Assembly: GCA_026706985.1 (NCBI GenBank)
Contig: JAPOXR010000016.1
Span: forward strand, 18,288-82,287
Origin: Paracoccaceae bacterium
GTDB lineage: Bacteria > Pseudomonadota > Alphaproteobacteria > Rhodobacterales > Rhodobacteraceae
DNA length: 64,000 nt
Direction: 5' to 3'
Shown: in pieces, positions 55,019 to 64,000 of the stretch
Numbering within the stretch: position 1 is the stretch's first letter
Layout of the letters: each line of letters begins with the position of its first letter
Position numbers and translations under genes: made by a program
Notes under the pieces: model-generated
Databases searched by the model: none
Seen by the model: the letters and a program-made list of their open reading frames with translations, nothing else
Told to the model about the DNA's origin: nothing

Positions 55019-58000
55019 TCAGTGGTCTCTCCTTTCGCTGATCGCCGGCCCGACAGGTTCCGGCTGCTCGACATTGTCACGCTGGATCAAATCCAAATTC
55101 AGTGCCAGCCCCCGCACTTCCTTCACCAGCACGTTGAAGCTTTCGGGAACGCCGGCCTCGTAACCATCCTCGCCCTTGACAATGGATTCATAGGCCTTGG
55201 TCCGCCCAGTCACATCATCGGCCTTGACGGTCAGCATTTCCTGCAGAATATGCGAGGCGCCATAGGCTTCGAGCGCCCAGACTTCCATTTCCCCGAAACG
55301 CTGGCCGCCGAACTGCGCCTTGCCGCCGAGCGGCTGCTGCGTCACCAGGCTGTACGGACCGGTTGAGCGGGCATGGATTTTATCATCCACCAAATGGTGC
55401 AGCTTCAGCAGATATTTCATGCCAACGGTGACCGGGCGGGCGAATTTCTCCCCGGTGCGGCCGTCATAGAGGTCCGACTGCCCGGAGATGTCGAAATCCG
55501 CGAGCTTCAGCGCCTCGGTGACATCCGCTTCCTTCGCACCGTCGAAAACCGGCGTTGCGATCGGCACGCCGGCAGCCACATTGCGGGCGGCATCGATCAA
55601 CTCGTGATCATTCAGGCCGGCAATCTCCTTGGTATAGGTCTCGTCGCCGAATACCCGCTTCATTTCCTTACGCACGGATGCGGCGTTTTCGGTATCCTCG
55701 AAGGATTTCAAAGCCTCGGTTATGGACAGGCCGAGCCCGCGCGCCGCCCAACCCATATGAGTCTCCAGAATTTGCCCGACATTCATCCGCGACGGAACTC
55801 CGAGCGGGTTCAACACGATATCCACCGGCATGCCATCCGCAAGAAACGGCATATCCTCCATCGGCACCACCTTCGAGATCACGCCCTTATTGCCATGGCG
55901 GCCGGCGATCTTGTCACCGGGCTGAAGCTTGCGCTTCACAGCGATATAGACTTTGACCTTGCTCATGACGCCGGGCGGCAGATCATCGCCGCTCCGGATT
56001 TTCGTCACCTTGTCCTCAAACCGGGCTGACAGCGCCTCTTTCTGCGCCTTGAACTGAATCTGCAGCGCTTCCAGCTTTTTGGCGGCCGATTCATCGTCAA
56101 GCGCCAATTGCCACCACTGTCCCCGGCTCAGAGAGTCCAGAAGCCCGCGGTCTATCCTGGAGCCGGCTTTGATTCCCTTGGGACCTTTCAGCGCCGTTTT
56201 TCCCAGTATCAGCGACTCAAGGCGGCCGTAAATGTTGCGCTCCAGGATTTCCTGTTCGTCGTCCCGGTCGCGCGTCAGGCGCATGATTTCTCCACGCTCA
56301 TTCTGAATCGCCCGCTCGCTCTTCTCGACACCATGGCGATTGAAGACACGCACATCGACCACGGTTCCGAAGTCACCGGCGGGCAGCCGCAATGATGTGT
56401 CGCGCACATCGGATGCCTTTTCGCCGAAAATGGCCCGCAGCAGTTTTTCCTCCGGGGTCATCGGCGATTCACCCTTCGGGGTGATTTTGCCGACCAATAT
56501 GCTGCCCGGTCCAACCTTGGCACCGATATAAACGATTCCGGCCTCATCCAGATTGGCCAGATTCTCCTCGCCGACATTGGGAATGTCGCGGGTGATTTCC
56601 TCGGGTCCCAGCTTGGTGTCCCTGGCGTCAATCTCGAATTCGTCAATATGGATCGAGGTAAAGACATCGTCGCGCGCGATACGCTCCGAAATCAGCACCG
56701 AATCCTCGAAATTGTAGCCGTTCCACGGCATGAAAGCGACCAGCACATTACGGCCCAGCGCCAATTCACCGAGATCCGTCGACGGGCCGTCGGCAATCAC
56801 ATCGCCGCGTTCAACCACGTCATTCACATTCACCAGCGGGCGCTGATTGATGCAGGTATTCTGGTTGGAACGCTGAAATTTGCGCAGCCGGTAGATATCC
56901 ACCCCGGGATCACCGAGTTCCAACTCTTCGCTGACACGGATGACGATCCGGGTCGCATCGACCTGATCCACCACTCCTGCCCTGCGGGCGGTGAACGCGG
57001 CTCCGGAATCGCGGGCGACAACGGTTTCAATGCCGGTGCCGACAAACGGCGCCTCGGCGCGCAGGAGCGGCACCGCCTGCCGCTGCATGTTGGAACCCAT
57101 GAGGGCCCGGTTCGCATCATCATTCTCCAGGAACGGAATCAGCGACGCGGCCACCGAGACCAGCTGTTTCGGCGATACATCGATCAGATCCACATTTTCC
57201 CGCGGACTCATCTTGAATTCACCGTCCTCACGGGTGGAAACAAGCTCATCCATCAATTGTCCATCGGCGGAAATCTCAGCATTGGCCTGAGCGATGGTGT
57301 GCCCGGACTCCCGGTCCGCACTCAAATATCTGACACTGTCCGTGACCGTTCCCTCAACAACTTCTCTGTACGGCGTTTCAATGAAGCCATACTGGTTCAC
57401 CACGGCAAATGTCGCGAGCGAGTTGATCAGTCCGATATTCGGGCCCTCGGGCGTTTCCACCGGGCAGATCCGGCCGTAATGGGTCGGGTGGACATCGCGA
57501 ACCTCAAACCCGGCGCGTTCGCGCGAAAGCCCGCCCGGGCCGAGAGCCGAAAGGCGCCGCTTATGCGTCACCTCCGACAGGGGGTTGGTCTGATCCATGA
57601 ACTGCGACAGCTGCGACGAACCGAAGAATTCGCGCACAACCGAAGCCGCTGGTTTGGAATTGATCAGATCCTGCGGCATGGAGACACCGACCTCGATTGA
57701 AGCCATCCTTTCCTTGATCAGGCGGGCCATGCGGGTGAGGCCGATCCGGTATTGGTTCTCCATCAATTCACCGACCGAGCGGACGCGGCGGTTGCCGAGG
57801 TGATCAATATCGTCGACTTCGCCCTTGCCGTCGCGGAGCCGCACCAATTCGCTAACACAGGCTAGAATGTCTTCCAGCCGCAGCGTGCGTTCGCTATCCG
57901 CGGCATCGAGATTGAGCCGGTTATTCATCTTCACCCGCCCAACCGCGGACAGGTCGTAACGGTCGGGATCACTGATCATCTGCGCGAACAGTTCCGCCGC

Positions 58001-59182
58001 CGCTTCTTCAGTCGGCGGATCTCCCGGACGCAGCATCCGGTAAATCTCCAGCAGCGCGCTGACCCGGTCCCGGCATTTGTCGACCGCCATGGTATTGCGG
58101 ATATACGGCCCGACATTGGCGCCATCGATATACAGGACCGGAATTTCCTGAACGCCGTTTTCAAGCAACAGATCCAGCGCCTCTTCGGTCAATGGATTTC
58201 CGGCCTCAATCCAGACCAGCCCGGTTTTCTCGTCAATCAGATCGCAGGCCACAAACCGGCCGACGATATCCTCATATGGGCGTAATATTTCCTTGTCCTG
58301 AAAATGCCGGCTCCAGGCTTCGGCTTTCTTCTGCGTGACCTTGGCATCCTTTTCCGCGACAATTTCCCCGGTATCGGCATCGACGAGGTCAAATGGCAGG
58401 GTCGGAACCTTGTATTTGTCCAGCATATAGCCGGTGCGCCAGTGGGTGCCGTCTTCCGCCAATCGGTAGGTGTCGAATTCATACAGCGCCGCCAGAATAT
58501 CATCCTGGCTCAAGCCGAGCGCATAGAGGAGCGTGGTGACCGGAAGTTTCCGGCGCTTGTCGATGCGCACATTGACGATATCCTTGATATCAAACTCGAT
58601 ATCGATCCATGAACCGCGGTAGGGAATGATGCGGCAGAAGAACAGAATCTTTCCGGAAGAGTGACTCTTGCCCTTGTCATTGTCGAAAAACACCCCCGGC
58701 GAGCGCTGCATCTGTGACACCACGACGCGTTCGGTGCCCTTGATGATGAATGTGCCATTGTCGGTCATCAGCGGCATGTCGCCCATGAAGACATCCTGCT
58801 CCTTGACATCATCCAAAACGCGCTCTTCGGTCTCCTCATTGATTGAAAACACCAGCAGCTGCATTTTTACCCGCAGCGGCGCCGCGTAAGTCATGTCGCG
58901 CTGCTGGCATTCCTCGACATCATATTTCGGCGGCTCCAGTTCATAGCTTTCAAAGGCGAGAGTCGCCGTGCCGTTATAATCCGTGACCGGGAACACGGAT
59001 TGGAACACACCGCGCAGCCCGACACCGTCCTCATGCGGTCCGCCGCTGCCGGAATTCAGAAACAGATCATAAGAACTTTTCTGAACCTCGATCAGATTGG
59101 GCATTTTCTCGGCTTCACGAATGCGCCCGTATTTGCGGCGGATGCGTCGCCGTCTCTGTGCCGTAGAAACTGATTGGTCCAT
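55019..59182 (-). CDS. rpoB: DNA-directed RNA polymerase subunit beta
   Basis: [71 protein letters not shown]. Confidence 0.99.
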   Translation of the reverse strand: MDQSVSTAQRRRRIRRKYGRIREAEKMPNLIEVQKSSYDLFLNSGSGGPHEDGVGLRGVFQSVFPVTDYNGTATLAFESYELEPPKYDVEECQQRDMTYAAPLRVKMQLLVFSINEETEERVLDDVKEQDVFMGDMPLMTDNGTFIIKGTERVVVSQMQRSPGVFFDNDKGKSHSSGKILFFCRIIPYRGSWIDIEFDIKDIVNVRIDKRRKLPVTTLLYALGLSQDDILAALYEFDTYRLAEDGTHWRTGYMLDKYKVPTLPFDLVDADTGEIVAEKDAKVTQKKAEAWSRHFQDKEILRPYEDIVGRFVACDLIDEKTGLVWIEAGNPLTEEALDLLLENGVQEIPVLYIDGANVGPYIRNTMAVDKCRDRVSALLEIYRMLRPGDPPTEEAAAELFAQMISDPDRYDLSAVGRVKMNNRLNLDAADSERTLRLEDILACVSELVRLRDGKGEVDDIDHLGNRRVRSVGELMENQYRIGLTRMARLIKERMASIEVGVSMPQDLINSKPAASVVREFFGSSQLSQFMDQTNPLSEVTHKRRLSALGPGGLSRERAGFEVRDVHPTHYGRICPVETPEGPNIGLINSLATFAVVNQYGFIETPYREVVEGTVTDSVRYLSADRESGHTIAQANAEISADGQLMDELVSTREDGEFKMSPRENVDLIDVSPKQLVSVAASLIPFLENDDANRALMGSNMQRQAVPLLRAEAPFVGTGIETVVARDSGAAFTARRAGVVDQVDATRIVIRVSEELELGDPGVDIYRLRKFQRSNQNTCINQRPLVNVNDVVERGDVIADGPSTDLGELALGRNVLVAFMPWNGYNFEDSVLISERIARDDVFTSIHIDEFEIDARDTKLGPEEITRDIPNVGEENLANLDEAGIVYIGAKVGPGSILVGKITPKGESPMTPEEKLLRAIFGEKASDVRDTSLRLPAGDFGTVVDVRVFNRHGVEKSERAIQNERGEIMRLTRDRDDEQEILERNIYGRLESLILGKTALKGPKGIKAGSRIDRGLLDSLSRGQWWQLALDDESAAKKLEALQIQFKAQKEALSARFEDKVTKIRSGDDLPPGVMSKVKVYIAVKRKLQPGDKIAGRHGNKGVISKVVPMEDMPFLADGMPVDIVLNPLGVPSRMNVGQILETHMGWAARGLGLSITEALKSFEDTENAASVRKEMKRVFGDETYTKEIAGLNDHELIDAARNVAAGVPIATPVFDGAKEADVTEALKLADFDISGQSDLYDGRTGEKFARPVTVGMKYLLKLHHLVDDKIHARSTGPYSLVTQQPLGGKAQFGGQRFGEMEVWALEAYGASHILQEMLTVKADDVTGRTKAYESIVKGEDGYEAGVPESFNVLVKEVRGLALNLDLIQRDNVEQPEPVGPAISERRDH

Positions 59183-59250
59183 GCGTGAGCTTCCCTGTCC
59201 AAAACAAACGCGCGGCGGTCACCGCCTGCAAAGCGGTGCGCGGGAGCTTG

Positions 59251-59293
59251 TGAACACGGTGTTCAATTCCTGCAGGCTCCGCCAAAAGCCTGC
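59251..59293. repeat. Two short inverted repeats in the rplL-rpoB intergenic region
   Basis: TGAACAC-G-GTGTTCA (59251-59265); GCAGGCT-CCGCCAAA-AGCCTGC (59272-59293). Confidence 0.75.
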
Positions 59294-59310
59294 TCCCGAA
59301 TCACCGTTCA

Positions 59311-59350
59311 CGCCTTCCACGCGGCTGCATATGCAGCCGCGTGGAAGGCG
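59311..59350. repeat. Perfect 40-bp palindrome in the rplL-rpoB intergenic region
   Basis: CGCCTTCCACGCGGCTGCAT|ATGCAGCCGCGTGGAAGGCG; the arms are exact reverse complements. Confidence 0.95.
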
Positions 59351-59373
59351 CCGGACCGGAACCCCGGTCCGGC
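59350..59373. repeat. Adjacent GC-rich hairpin in the rplL-rpoB intergenic region
   Basis: GCCGGACCGG - AACC - CCGGTCCGGC, 10-bp perfect stem. Confidence 0.92.
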
Positions 59374-59391
59374 AATTTTAAAAACTACGGT

Positions 59392-59772
59392 CTATTTGAT
59401 CTCAACTTCCGCCCCGACCGCTTCCAGCTTGGCTTTGACTTCTTCGGCCTCTTCCTTGGAGATGCCTTCCTTGACCGCCTTACCGCCGGCATCGACGAAT
59501 TCCTTTGCCTCTTTCAGCCCGAGCCCGGTGAGTGCCCGCACTTCCTTGATCACCGGAACCTTCTGTTTTCCGGGCGATTTCAGGATGACGTCAAACTCGG
59601 TCTGTTCCTCGGCTTCGCCGCCGCCTGCTTCGGCACCGCCGCCGCCGGCCACCATCACCGCTCCGGCGGCTGGCTCAATACCATACTCGTCTTTCAAAAT
59701 CTGCTTCAGCTCCTGTGCTTCAAGCAGCGTCAAACCAACAATTTGTTCGGCAAGCTTTTTCAAATCCGCCAT
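59392..59772 (-). CDS. rplL: 50S ribosomal protein L7/L12
   Basis: [68 protein letters not shown]. Confidence 0.98.
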   Translation of the reverse strand: MADLKKLAEQIVGLTLLEAQELKQILKDEYGIEPAAGAVMVAGGGGAEAGGGEAEEQTEFDVILKSPGKQKVPVIKEVRALTGLGLKEAKEFVDAGGKAVKEGISKEEAEEVKAKLEAVGAEVEIK

Positions 59773-59840
59773 TTTCCTAACTCCAATTCTTTGCCCTGCG
59801 GGCCGGATAACGTCCCGGCCGATCCGCACTCCGCTTTCCG

Positions 59841-60356
59841 CTAAGCCGCTTTCCGCTCTTCAATCGTGCTGAGTATTGACGCCATATTTGACGCCGGAGA
59901 GCCGACTGCCGCGGCGATACCGGAAGCCGGTGACGAAAGGCAGCTGGCGATCATCCCCAGCAACTCGTCACGCGACGGCATCGTCGAAAGCGTTTTCACG
60001 CCTTCTCTGTCGAGCAGCACATCCCCGATTGCACCCCCGAGGATAACCAGACTGGAATTATCCGAGGCATAGGACTCCACTACCCGCGCAGCACTGACTG
60101 TGTCCTCCGAATAGGCCAGAACGGTCATGCCGTTCAGATAATCCGCGATGCCTTCGCAACGCGTGCCCTTCAGCGCGATTTTGGCGAGCCTGTTCTTAGC
60201 GACACGCACGGAACCTCCGGCTTCGCGCATGCGATTCCGGAAATCCTCCATGTCAGCGACCGTGAGACCGGCATAGTGCGATACCACAACCACGCCAGAG
60301 CTCTCGAAGATATGCCCAAGTTCCTGGACTACCTGTTCTTTTCGGGCTCGATCCAC
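59841..60356 (-). CDS. rplJ: 50S ribosomal protein L10
   Basis: [44 protein letters not shown]. Confidence 0.97.
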   Translation of the reverse strand: MDRARKEQVVQELGHIFESSGVVVVSHYAGLTVADMEDFRNRMREAGGSVRVAKNRLAKIALKGTRCEGIADYLNGMTVLAYSEDTVSAARVVESYASDNSSLVILGGAIGDVLLDREGVKTLSTMPSRDELLGMIASCLSSPASGIAAAVGSPASNMASILSTIEERKAA

Positions 60357-60618
60357 GTGTCTCGCTCCAGTTTATGGAAGGGAAATCCCTTCCGGCTCGT
60401 CATAGCCGACCTGATCGGCCGACCAACTATCCCAGACATTCGGGGACAACCGGTTACGCCAGGGGCATGGCCCCGGACGATGCATGGCTTTCCCGTCTCA
60501 GGCAGGATTTACACCTCAGGCCAACCAGCCAGTCGGCACCCGCCGTCTCGGACAGACCGGAAGGCACATGAATGCGCCCTCCGAACTCCCCGCCTCACCA
60601 TTGAGGCGGAAGAATCTC
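60357..60618 (-). promoter_or_regulatory. Candidate L10 (rplJ) leader: 262-nt rplA-rplJ intergenic region with a strong hairpin at 60590-60609
   Basis: CCGCCTCA - CCAT - TGAGGCGG perfect 8-bp stem; unusually long gap within a tight ribosomal operon; position matches known L10 leaders. Confidence 0.45.
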
Positions 60619-61320
60619 CTAATTTCCCATCGCCGACACGAGGTCGACCGATACGCCGGGCCCCATGCTGGAGCAGACAGCGATTTTCTGAATATATTTT
60701 CCCTTCGCACCGGAAGGTTTCGCCTGAGTCACCGCAGCCACAAAGGCTCTGACATTCTCAGCCAGCTTCACTTCCTCGAATGACACCTTGCCGACACCCG
60801 CATGCACGATACCGGCCCGTTCCGCACGGAACTGCACTTCGCCGCCCTTGGCATTGGCCACAGCCTCGGCAACATCCGGAGTCACGGTCCCGACACGCGG
60901 ATTTGGCATCAGGTTGCGCGGCCCCAGAATCTTACCGAGCCGCCCGACAATCCGCATCATGTCCGGGGTGGCGATACAGCGGTCAAAATTGATCTCGCCG
61001 CGCTGCACTGCCTCCATAAGATCCTCGGCGCCGACGATATCGGCACCGGCTTCCCTGGCCTCGTCAGCCTTGGCATCACGTGCAAACACCGCCACCCGCA
61101 CTTTCTTGCCGGTTCCGTTCGGCAGCCGCACCGTGCCCCTGACCATCTGGTCCGCATGCCGCGGGTCGACGCCGAGATTCATTGCCACCTCGACAGTCTC
61201 ATCAAATTTCACCTGTGCGTTCTGCTTCAGCAACGCCACCGCCTGTTCGACCGTCGCCCCGGTTGTGCCGGCAGCTGCTTCACGCGCAGCACGAATTCGT
61301 TTTCCGCTCTTGGCCATCAC
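60619..61320 (-). CDS. rplA: 50S ribosomal protein L1
   Basis: [70 protein letters not shown]. Confidence 0.98.
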   Translation of the reverse strand: MMAKSGKRIRAAREAAAGTTGATVEQAVALLKQNAQVKFDETVEVAMNLGVDPRHADQMVRGTVRLPNGTGKKVRVAVFARDAKADEAREAGADIVGAEDLMEAVQRGEINFDRCIATPDMMRIVGRLGKILGPRNLMPNPRVGTVTPDVAEAVANAKGGEVQFRAERAGIVHAGVGKVSFEEVKLAENVRAFVAAVTQAKPSGAKGKYIQKIAVCSSMGPGVSVDLVSAMGN

Positions 61321-61749
61321 TCAGCCTTTCACTTCAATGCCCATGGAACGGGCCGAACCGAGCACGATCTTCATCGCCTCATCAATGTTGCCGGTATTGA
61401 GGTCCGCCAGCTTGGCTTCGGCGATGCTGCGGACCTGTTCCACGGTCACCGAGGCAATGGCCTCCCGACCCGGTGTCTGCGACCCCGATTCAACGCCCGC
61501 CGCCTGTTTCAGGAACCAAGAAGCCGCCGGAGTCTTCACTGTGATGGTGAAGGACTTATCCTGGTAATAGGTGATCAGCGTCGGACAGGGCGCCCCCGGC
61601 TCGACACCTTCGGTCTGAGCGTTGAACGCCTTACAGAACTCCATAATGTTCAAACCGCGCTGACCGAGCGCCGGCCCCACCGGAGCACCTGGCTGCGCCC
61701 GCCCCGCAGGAACCTGAAGTTTAAGTTTTCCGGCTAATTTTTTTGCCAT
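61321..61749 (-). CDS. rplK: 50S ribosomal protein L11
   Basis: [39 protein letters not shown]. Confidence 0.98.
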   Translation of the reverse strand: MAKKLAGKLKLQVPAGRAQPGAPVGPALGQRGLNIMEFCKAFNAQTEGVEPGAPCPTLITYYQDKSFTITVKTPAASWFLKQAAGVESGSQTPGREAIASVTVEQVRSIAEAKLADLNTGNIDEAMKIVLGSARSMGIEVKG

Positions 61750-61777
61750 CGGTTCCCCGCTTCAGTCTTCAATGCCA

Positions 61778-62311
61778 TCACGTCTGCTTCGTGACCTGGG
61801 AATATTCCAGATCCACAGGCGTTGCCCTGCCGAATATCGAAACCGACACTTTCAGCCGCGCCGCTTCGGCATCCACTTCCTCCACCATTCCCGAAAAGCC
61901 TTCAAAGGGACCGTCGGTGACATTCACCATTTCGCCGACATCATACATGATCAATGTCCGCGGCTGTTCCGCCCCTTTCTCGACCCTCTGCAGGATCGCA
62001 TCCACTTCCACATCCGGCATCGGCGAAGGTTTACCTTCGGGACCGAGAAATCCCATAACCCGGTTTACCGATTTAATCAGGTGGTAACCCTCATCGGTCA
62101 TCTGCATCCTGATCATGATGTAACCGGGCAGCAGCCTGCGTTCGACATCGGTCGGCTTGCCGCGGCGGTATTCCGCCACTGTCTCAGTCGGTACCACAAT
62201 CTGTTTGATCTGCTTGTCCAGGCCTTTCTGAACCACAAGCGCCTTGATCTGCTCGGCCACCCGCTTTTCGTAATTCGAAAGCACACTGACTGAAAACCAA
62301 CGCATCGCCAT
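61778..62311 (-). CDS. nusG: Transcription termination/antitermination protein NusG (start 62311 or 62305)
   Basis: WFSVSVLSNYEKRVAEQIKALVVQKGL; LPGYIMIRMQMTDEGYHLIKSVNRVMGFLG; VNVTDGPFEGFSGMVEEVDAEAARLKVSVSIFGRATPVDLEYSQV. Confidence 0.97.
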   Translation of the reverse strand: MAMRWFSVSVLSNYEKRVAEQIKALVVQKGLDKQIKQIVVPTETVAEYRRGKPTDVERRLLPGYIMIRMQMTDEGYHLIKSVNRVMGFLGPEGKPSPMPDVEVDAILQRVEKGAEQPRTLIMYDVGEMVNVTDGPFEGFSGMVEEVDAEAARLKVSVSIFGRATPVDLEYSQVTKQT

Positions 62312-62429
62312 ATCGCCGAACCCTTGCGTCGCCGACCTGTCCGGCGCACTCATAAAAGAACCTGTGGAAACTCCATAGCAAAGCGCGCCTGCACGCCAAC
62401 CCGGCGCACAGCGCGAATCAGGAAATACT

Positions 62430-62458
62430 CATATAGCTTCAGCACCGGTGATGTGCAA
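62430..62458 (-). promoter_or_regulatory. Candidate sigma70 promoter upstream of nusG
   Basis: Minus strand TTGCAC (62458-62453), 17-nt spacer, TATATG (62435-62430). Confidence 0.3.
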
Positions 62459-62743
62459 GCACAGTACATACAGCCAATTTGGGCCAGGACCTGTAACCTA
62501 TGTAGCGGCAATCAAGATGGCAGTTCAGCGAAAATCAGCCATATCCGCAATCGTCAGTAATTAACGGGTTGACCCTACACTTCCGGACACGAGGCGGCAA
62601 AGGAGCACCCGCAGAAACTCATCAGTCTATTTGTCCATACTCCGCAGCGGAGGGGCTACGAAAACGAATGGTATGTCTTCAGGTCTAGCTGGCCCATATT
62701 GACTCAAACCAGACTGCAGCTGACTCCATATCGTTCATAGTGT

Positions 62744-63478
62744 TCAGAACTTCAGATCCACGGAGTCCCGAGGTGTGGCAAGAACCTTGAGAACTCTGCT
62801 GTGGGCCTTGATCCACTCCCGCTTATGAGGGGTGATCCAAGAGGTGATCTCCAAGATATTTGCGTAGTCTTGTTCGAGATGCCGGGGGAAGACCGGCTCG
62901 TGATGCGCAATCCGGTTCCTGAATGTTCTAAGGAAGTTCAGCGGCGTGTGGGCGTTCTTACTGGAAAGTCTGGCTGCGTGTGGGAACGCCGATCTGAGGG
63001 CAGGCCGCCAAAGCGTCATTTCGTAATTGGCCTTCGTTCCGGTCTTCCGGTCAATGAGCCCCCCTGGTCCCAGCAAAGAGACCCAGAAGCCGAAGGACAG
63101 TGAAGCAACCACCTGGGGTGGATGGGGTGGATCGTCGGGATATTTGTCCTTACGAAGGTCCCGTTTGGTTTGCTCGATCCGTGCGAGACAACCGCCGTCG
63201 AGGCCGGTCTTGCTGTTATCATACCACGCCTGTCCATACACGGCTGCCAGTTCACGGTTCATTGCATTGCGGAGCGCAACCTCCAAGGCCTGCAGCGGAC
63301 CATAGAAAGCGGCGCTGATGGCCGTGTTCCACGTGTAGAGCCTGACCGCATCGGCGCGGTCGCCTCCAGTTACGGTCAGATATGTTCTAAGCCGGTCTGC
63401 CGAGAGCGAGCCCTCCAGCTCATCAAGCATCTTACTGTTCAGGTTAAAATTCTTGACATCTGGAATGGGGATGGTCAT
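62744..63478 (-). CDS. Abi-like HEPN-domain protein
   Basis: LYTWNTAISAAFYGPLQALEVALRNAMNRELAAVYG...LSFGFWVSLLG...LRTFRNRIAHHEPVF; RNRIAH matches the HEPN Rx4H motif. Confidence 0.75.
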   Translation of the reverse strand: MTIPIPDVKNFNLNSKMLDELEGSLSADRLRTYLTVTGGDRADAVRLYTWNTAISAAFYGPLQALEVALRNAMNRELAAVYGQAWYDNSKTGLDGGCLARIEQTKRDLRKDKYPDDPPHPPQVVASLSFGFWVSLLGPGGLIDRKTGTKANYEMTLWRPALRSAFPHAARLSSKNAHTPLNFLRTFRNRIAHHEPVFPRHLEQDYANILEITSWITPHKREWIKAHSRVLKVLATPRDSVDLKF

Positions 63479-63563
63479 ATACGTCTCGTTAGCCTCGGAC
63501 CCGCCTCTGCCTCAGGTATGCGCCCGGGGCTCAGCTTTTTGGGACACTATAGTTGCTAGTTGT

Positions 63564-63968
63564 TCAACTTACGCTAGCAGATGGCTTGCGTTTCGGCTTG
63601 TAGCCTCTCTTTGTTACAGCTTTGCGCTCGCTCTTCACGTCTTCTTCAACCTTGCTGAATTCTGGCTCCAGTTCAGCGATGTAACGTTGCACTTGTCTCT
63701 CACCCAGTCCGAGCCGTTCTGCCAGAAGTTTCTTTCCCGGGTGAGGTTTGCGAGCTTCATCCCACCAGAAGTCACAGAGTTGGATGAGAACAGCAAGATG
63801 AGTCGGATTCAAGCCGATTCTTTGCTGTGCTTTCAGAAGCAGGGACGGAACAATACAGAAGCCGAGTTTCATGACCTTCTTACCCCATTTTTTTTCCGAA
63901 ACCCTGCCAGATTTGGAAGGATGGGGCTGGACAACATTCCCACTAGCCTCGATAACCAACGACCGCAA
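63564..63968 (-). CDS. Helix-turn-helix protein, uncharacterised
   Basis: IGLNPTHLAVLIQLCDFWWDEARKPHPGKKLLAERLGLGERQVQRYIAELE wHTH-like region; Lys/Arg-rich C-terminus. Confidence 0.55.
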   Translation of the reverse strand: MRSLVIEASGNVVQPHPSKSGRVSEKKWGKKVMKLGFCIVPSLLLKAQQRIGLNPTHLAVLIQLCDFWWDEARKPHPGKKLLAERLGLGERQVQRYIAELEPEFSKVEEDVKSERKAVTKRGYKPKRKPSASVS

Positions 63969-64000
63969 TTGATGTGAGGCCTTCCGCCTTTGTTCACAGG

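Noticed and set aside
55373-57700. Long plus-strand ORFs (218, 350 aa) antisense to rpoB
   Set aside because: Antisense to highly conserved rpoB; consistent with codon-bias mirror frames.
1-64000. CRISPR arrays, rRNA and tRNA genes
   Set aside because: No regularly spaced repeats and no tRNA or rRNA-like sequence recognised by eye; tRNAscan/Infernal would be needed to exclude short or divergent RNAs.

Overview
The window reads as an alphaproteobacterial chromosome segment (inferred from gene order and protein families; species not identified), with two contrasting halves. (1) About 0.1-14.6 kb is an accessory catabolic locus. It holds a formylglycine-generating enzyme (FGE), an SDR oxidoreductase, a split transketolase pair, a sulfatase, a complete tripartite tricarboxylate transporter (TctA/B/C), a GntR/UTRA regulator and, divergently, a second split transketolase pair, an enolase-superfamily (mandelate racemase-like) enzyme and a flavin monooxygenase. 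It looks like an uptake and desulfation pathway for a sulfated organic acid. (2) About 14.7-62.4 kb is mostly core genome: rpmH-rnpA-yidD-yidC-engB-argB, an aapJQMP-type amino-acid ABC transporter, S-formylglutathione hydrolase, ATP12/rluA-family/crcB/rarA, then on the minus strand nusG-rplKAJL-rpoBC-rpsLG-fusA-tuf-S10-spc-alpha. Two departures from the usual order stand out. A guaC-like gene plus a HigBA-like toxin-antitoxin pair sits on the opposite strand inside the alpha operon, between adk and rpsM. No secE or tRNA-Trp is visible upstream of nusG, where a HEPN/Abi-like gene and an HTH gene are found instead. Several intergenic inverted repeats are strong, notably a perfect 40-bp palindrome between rplL and rpoB. 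No CRISPR array, rRNA, tRNA or complete transposon was recognised.
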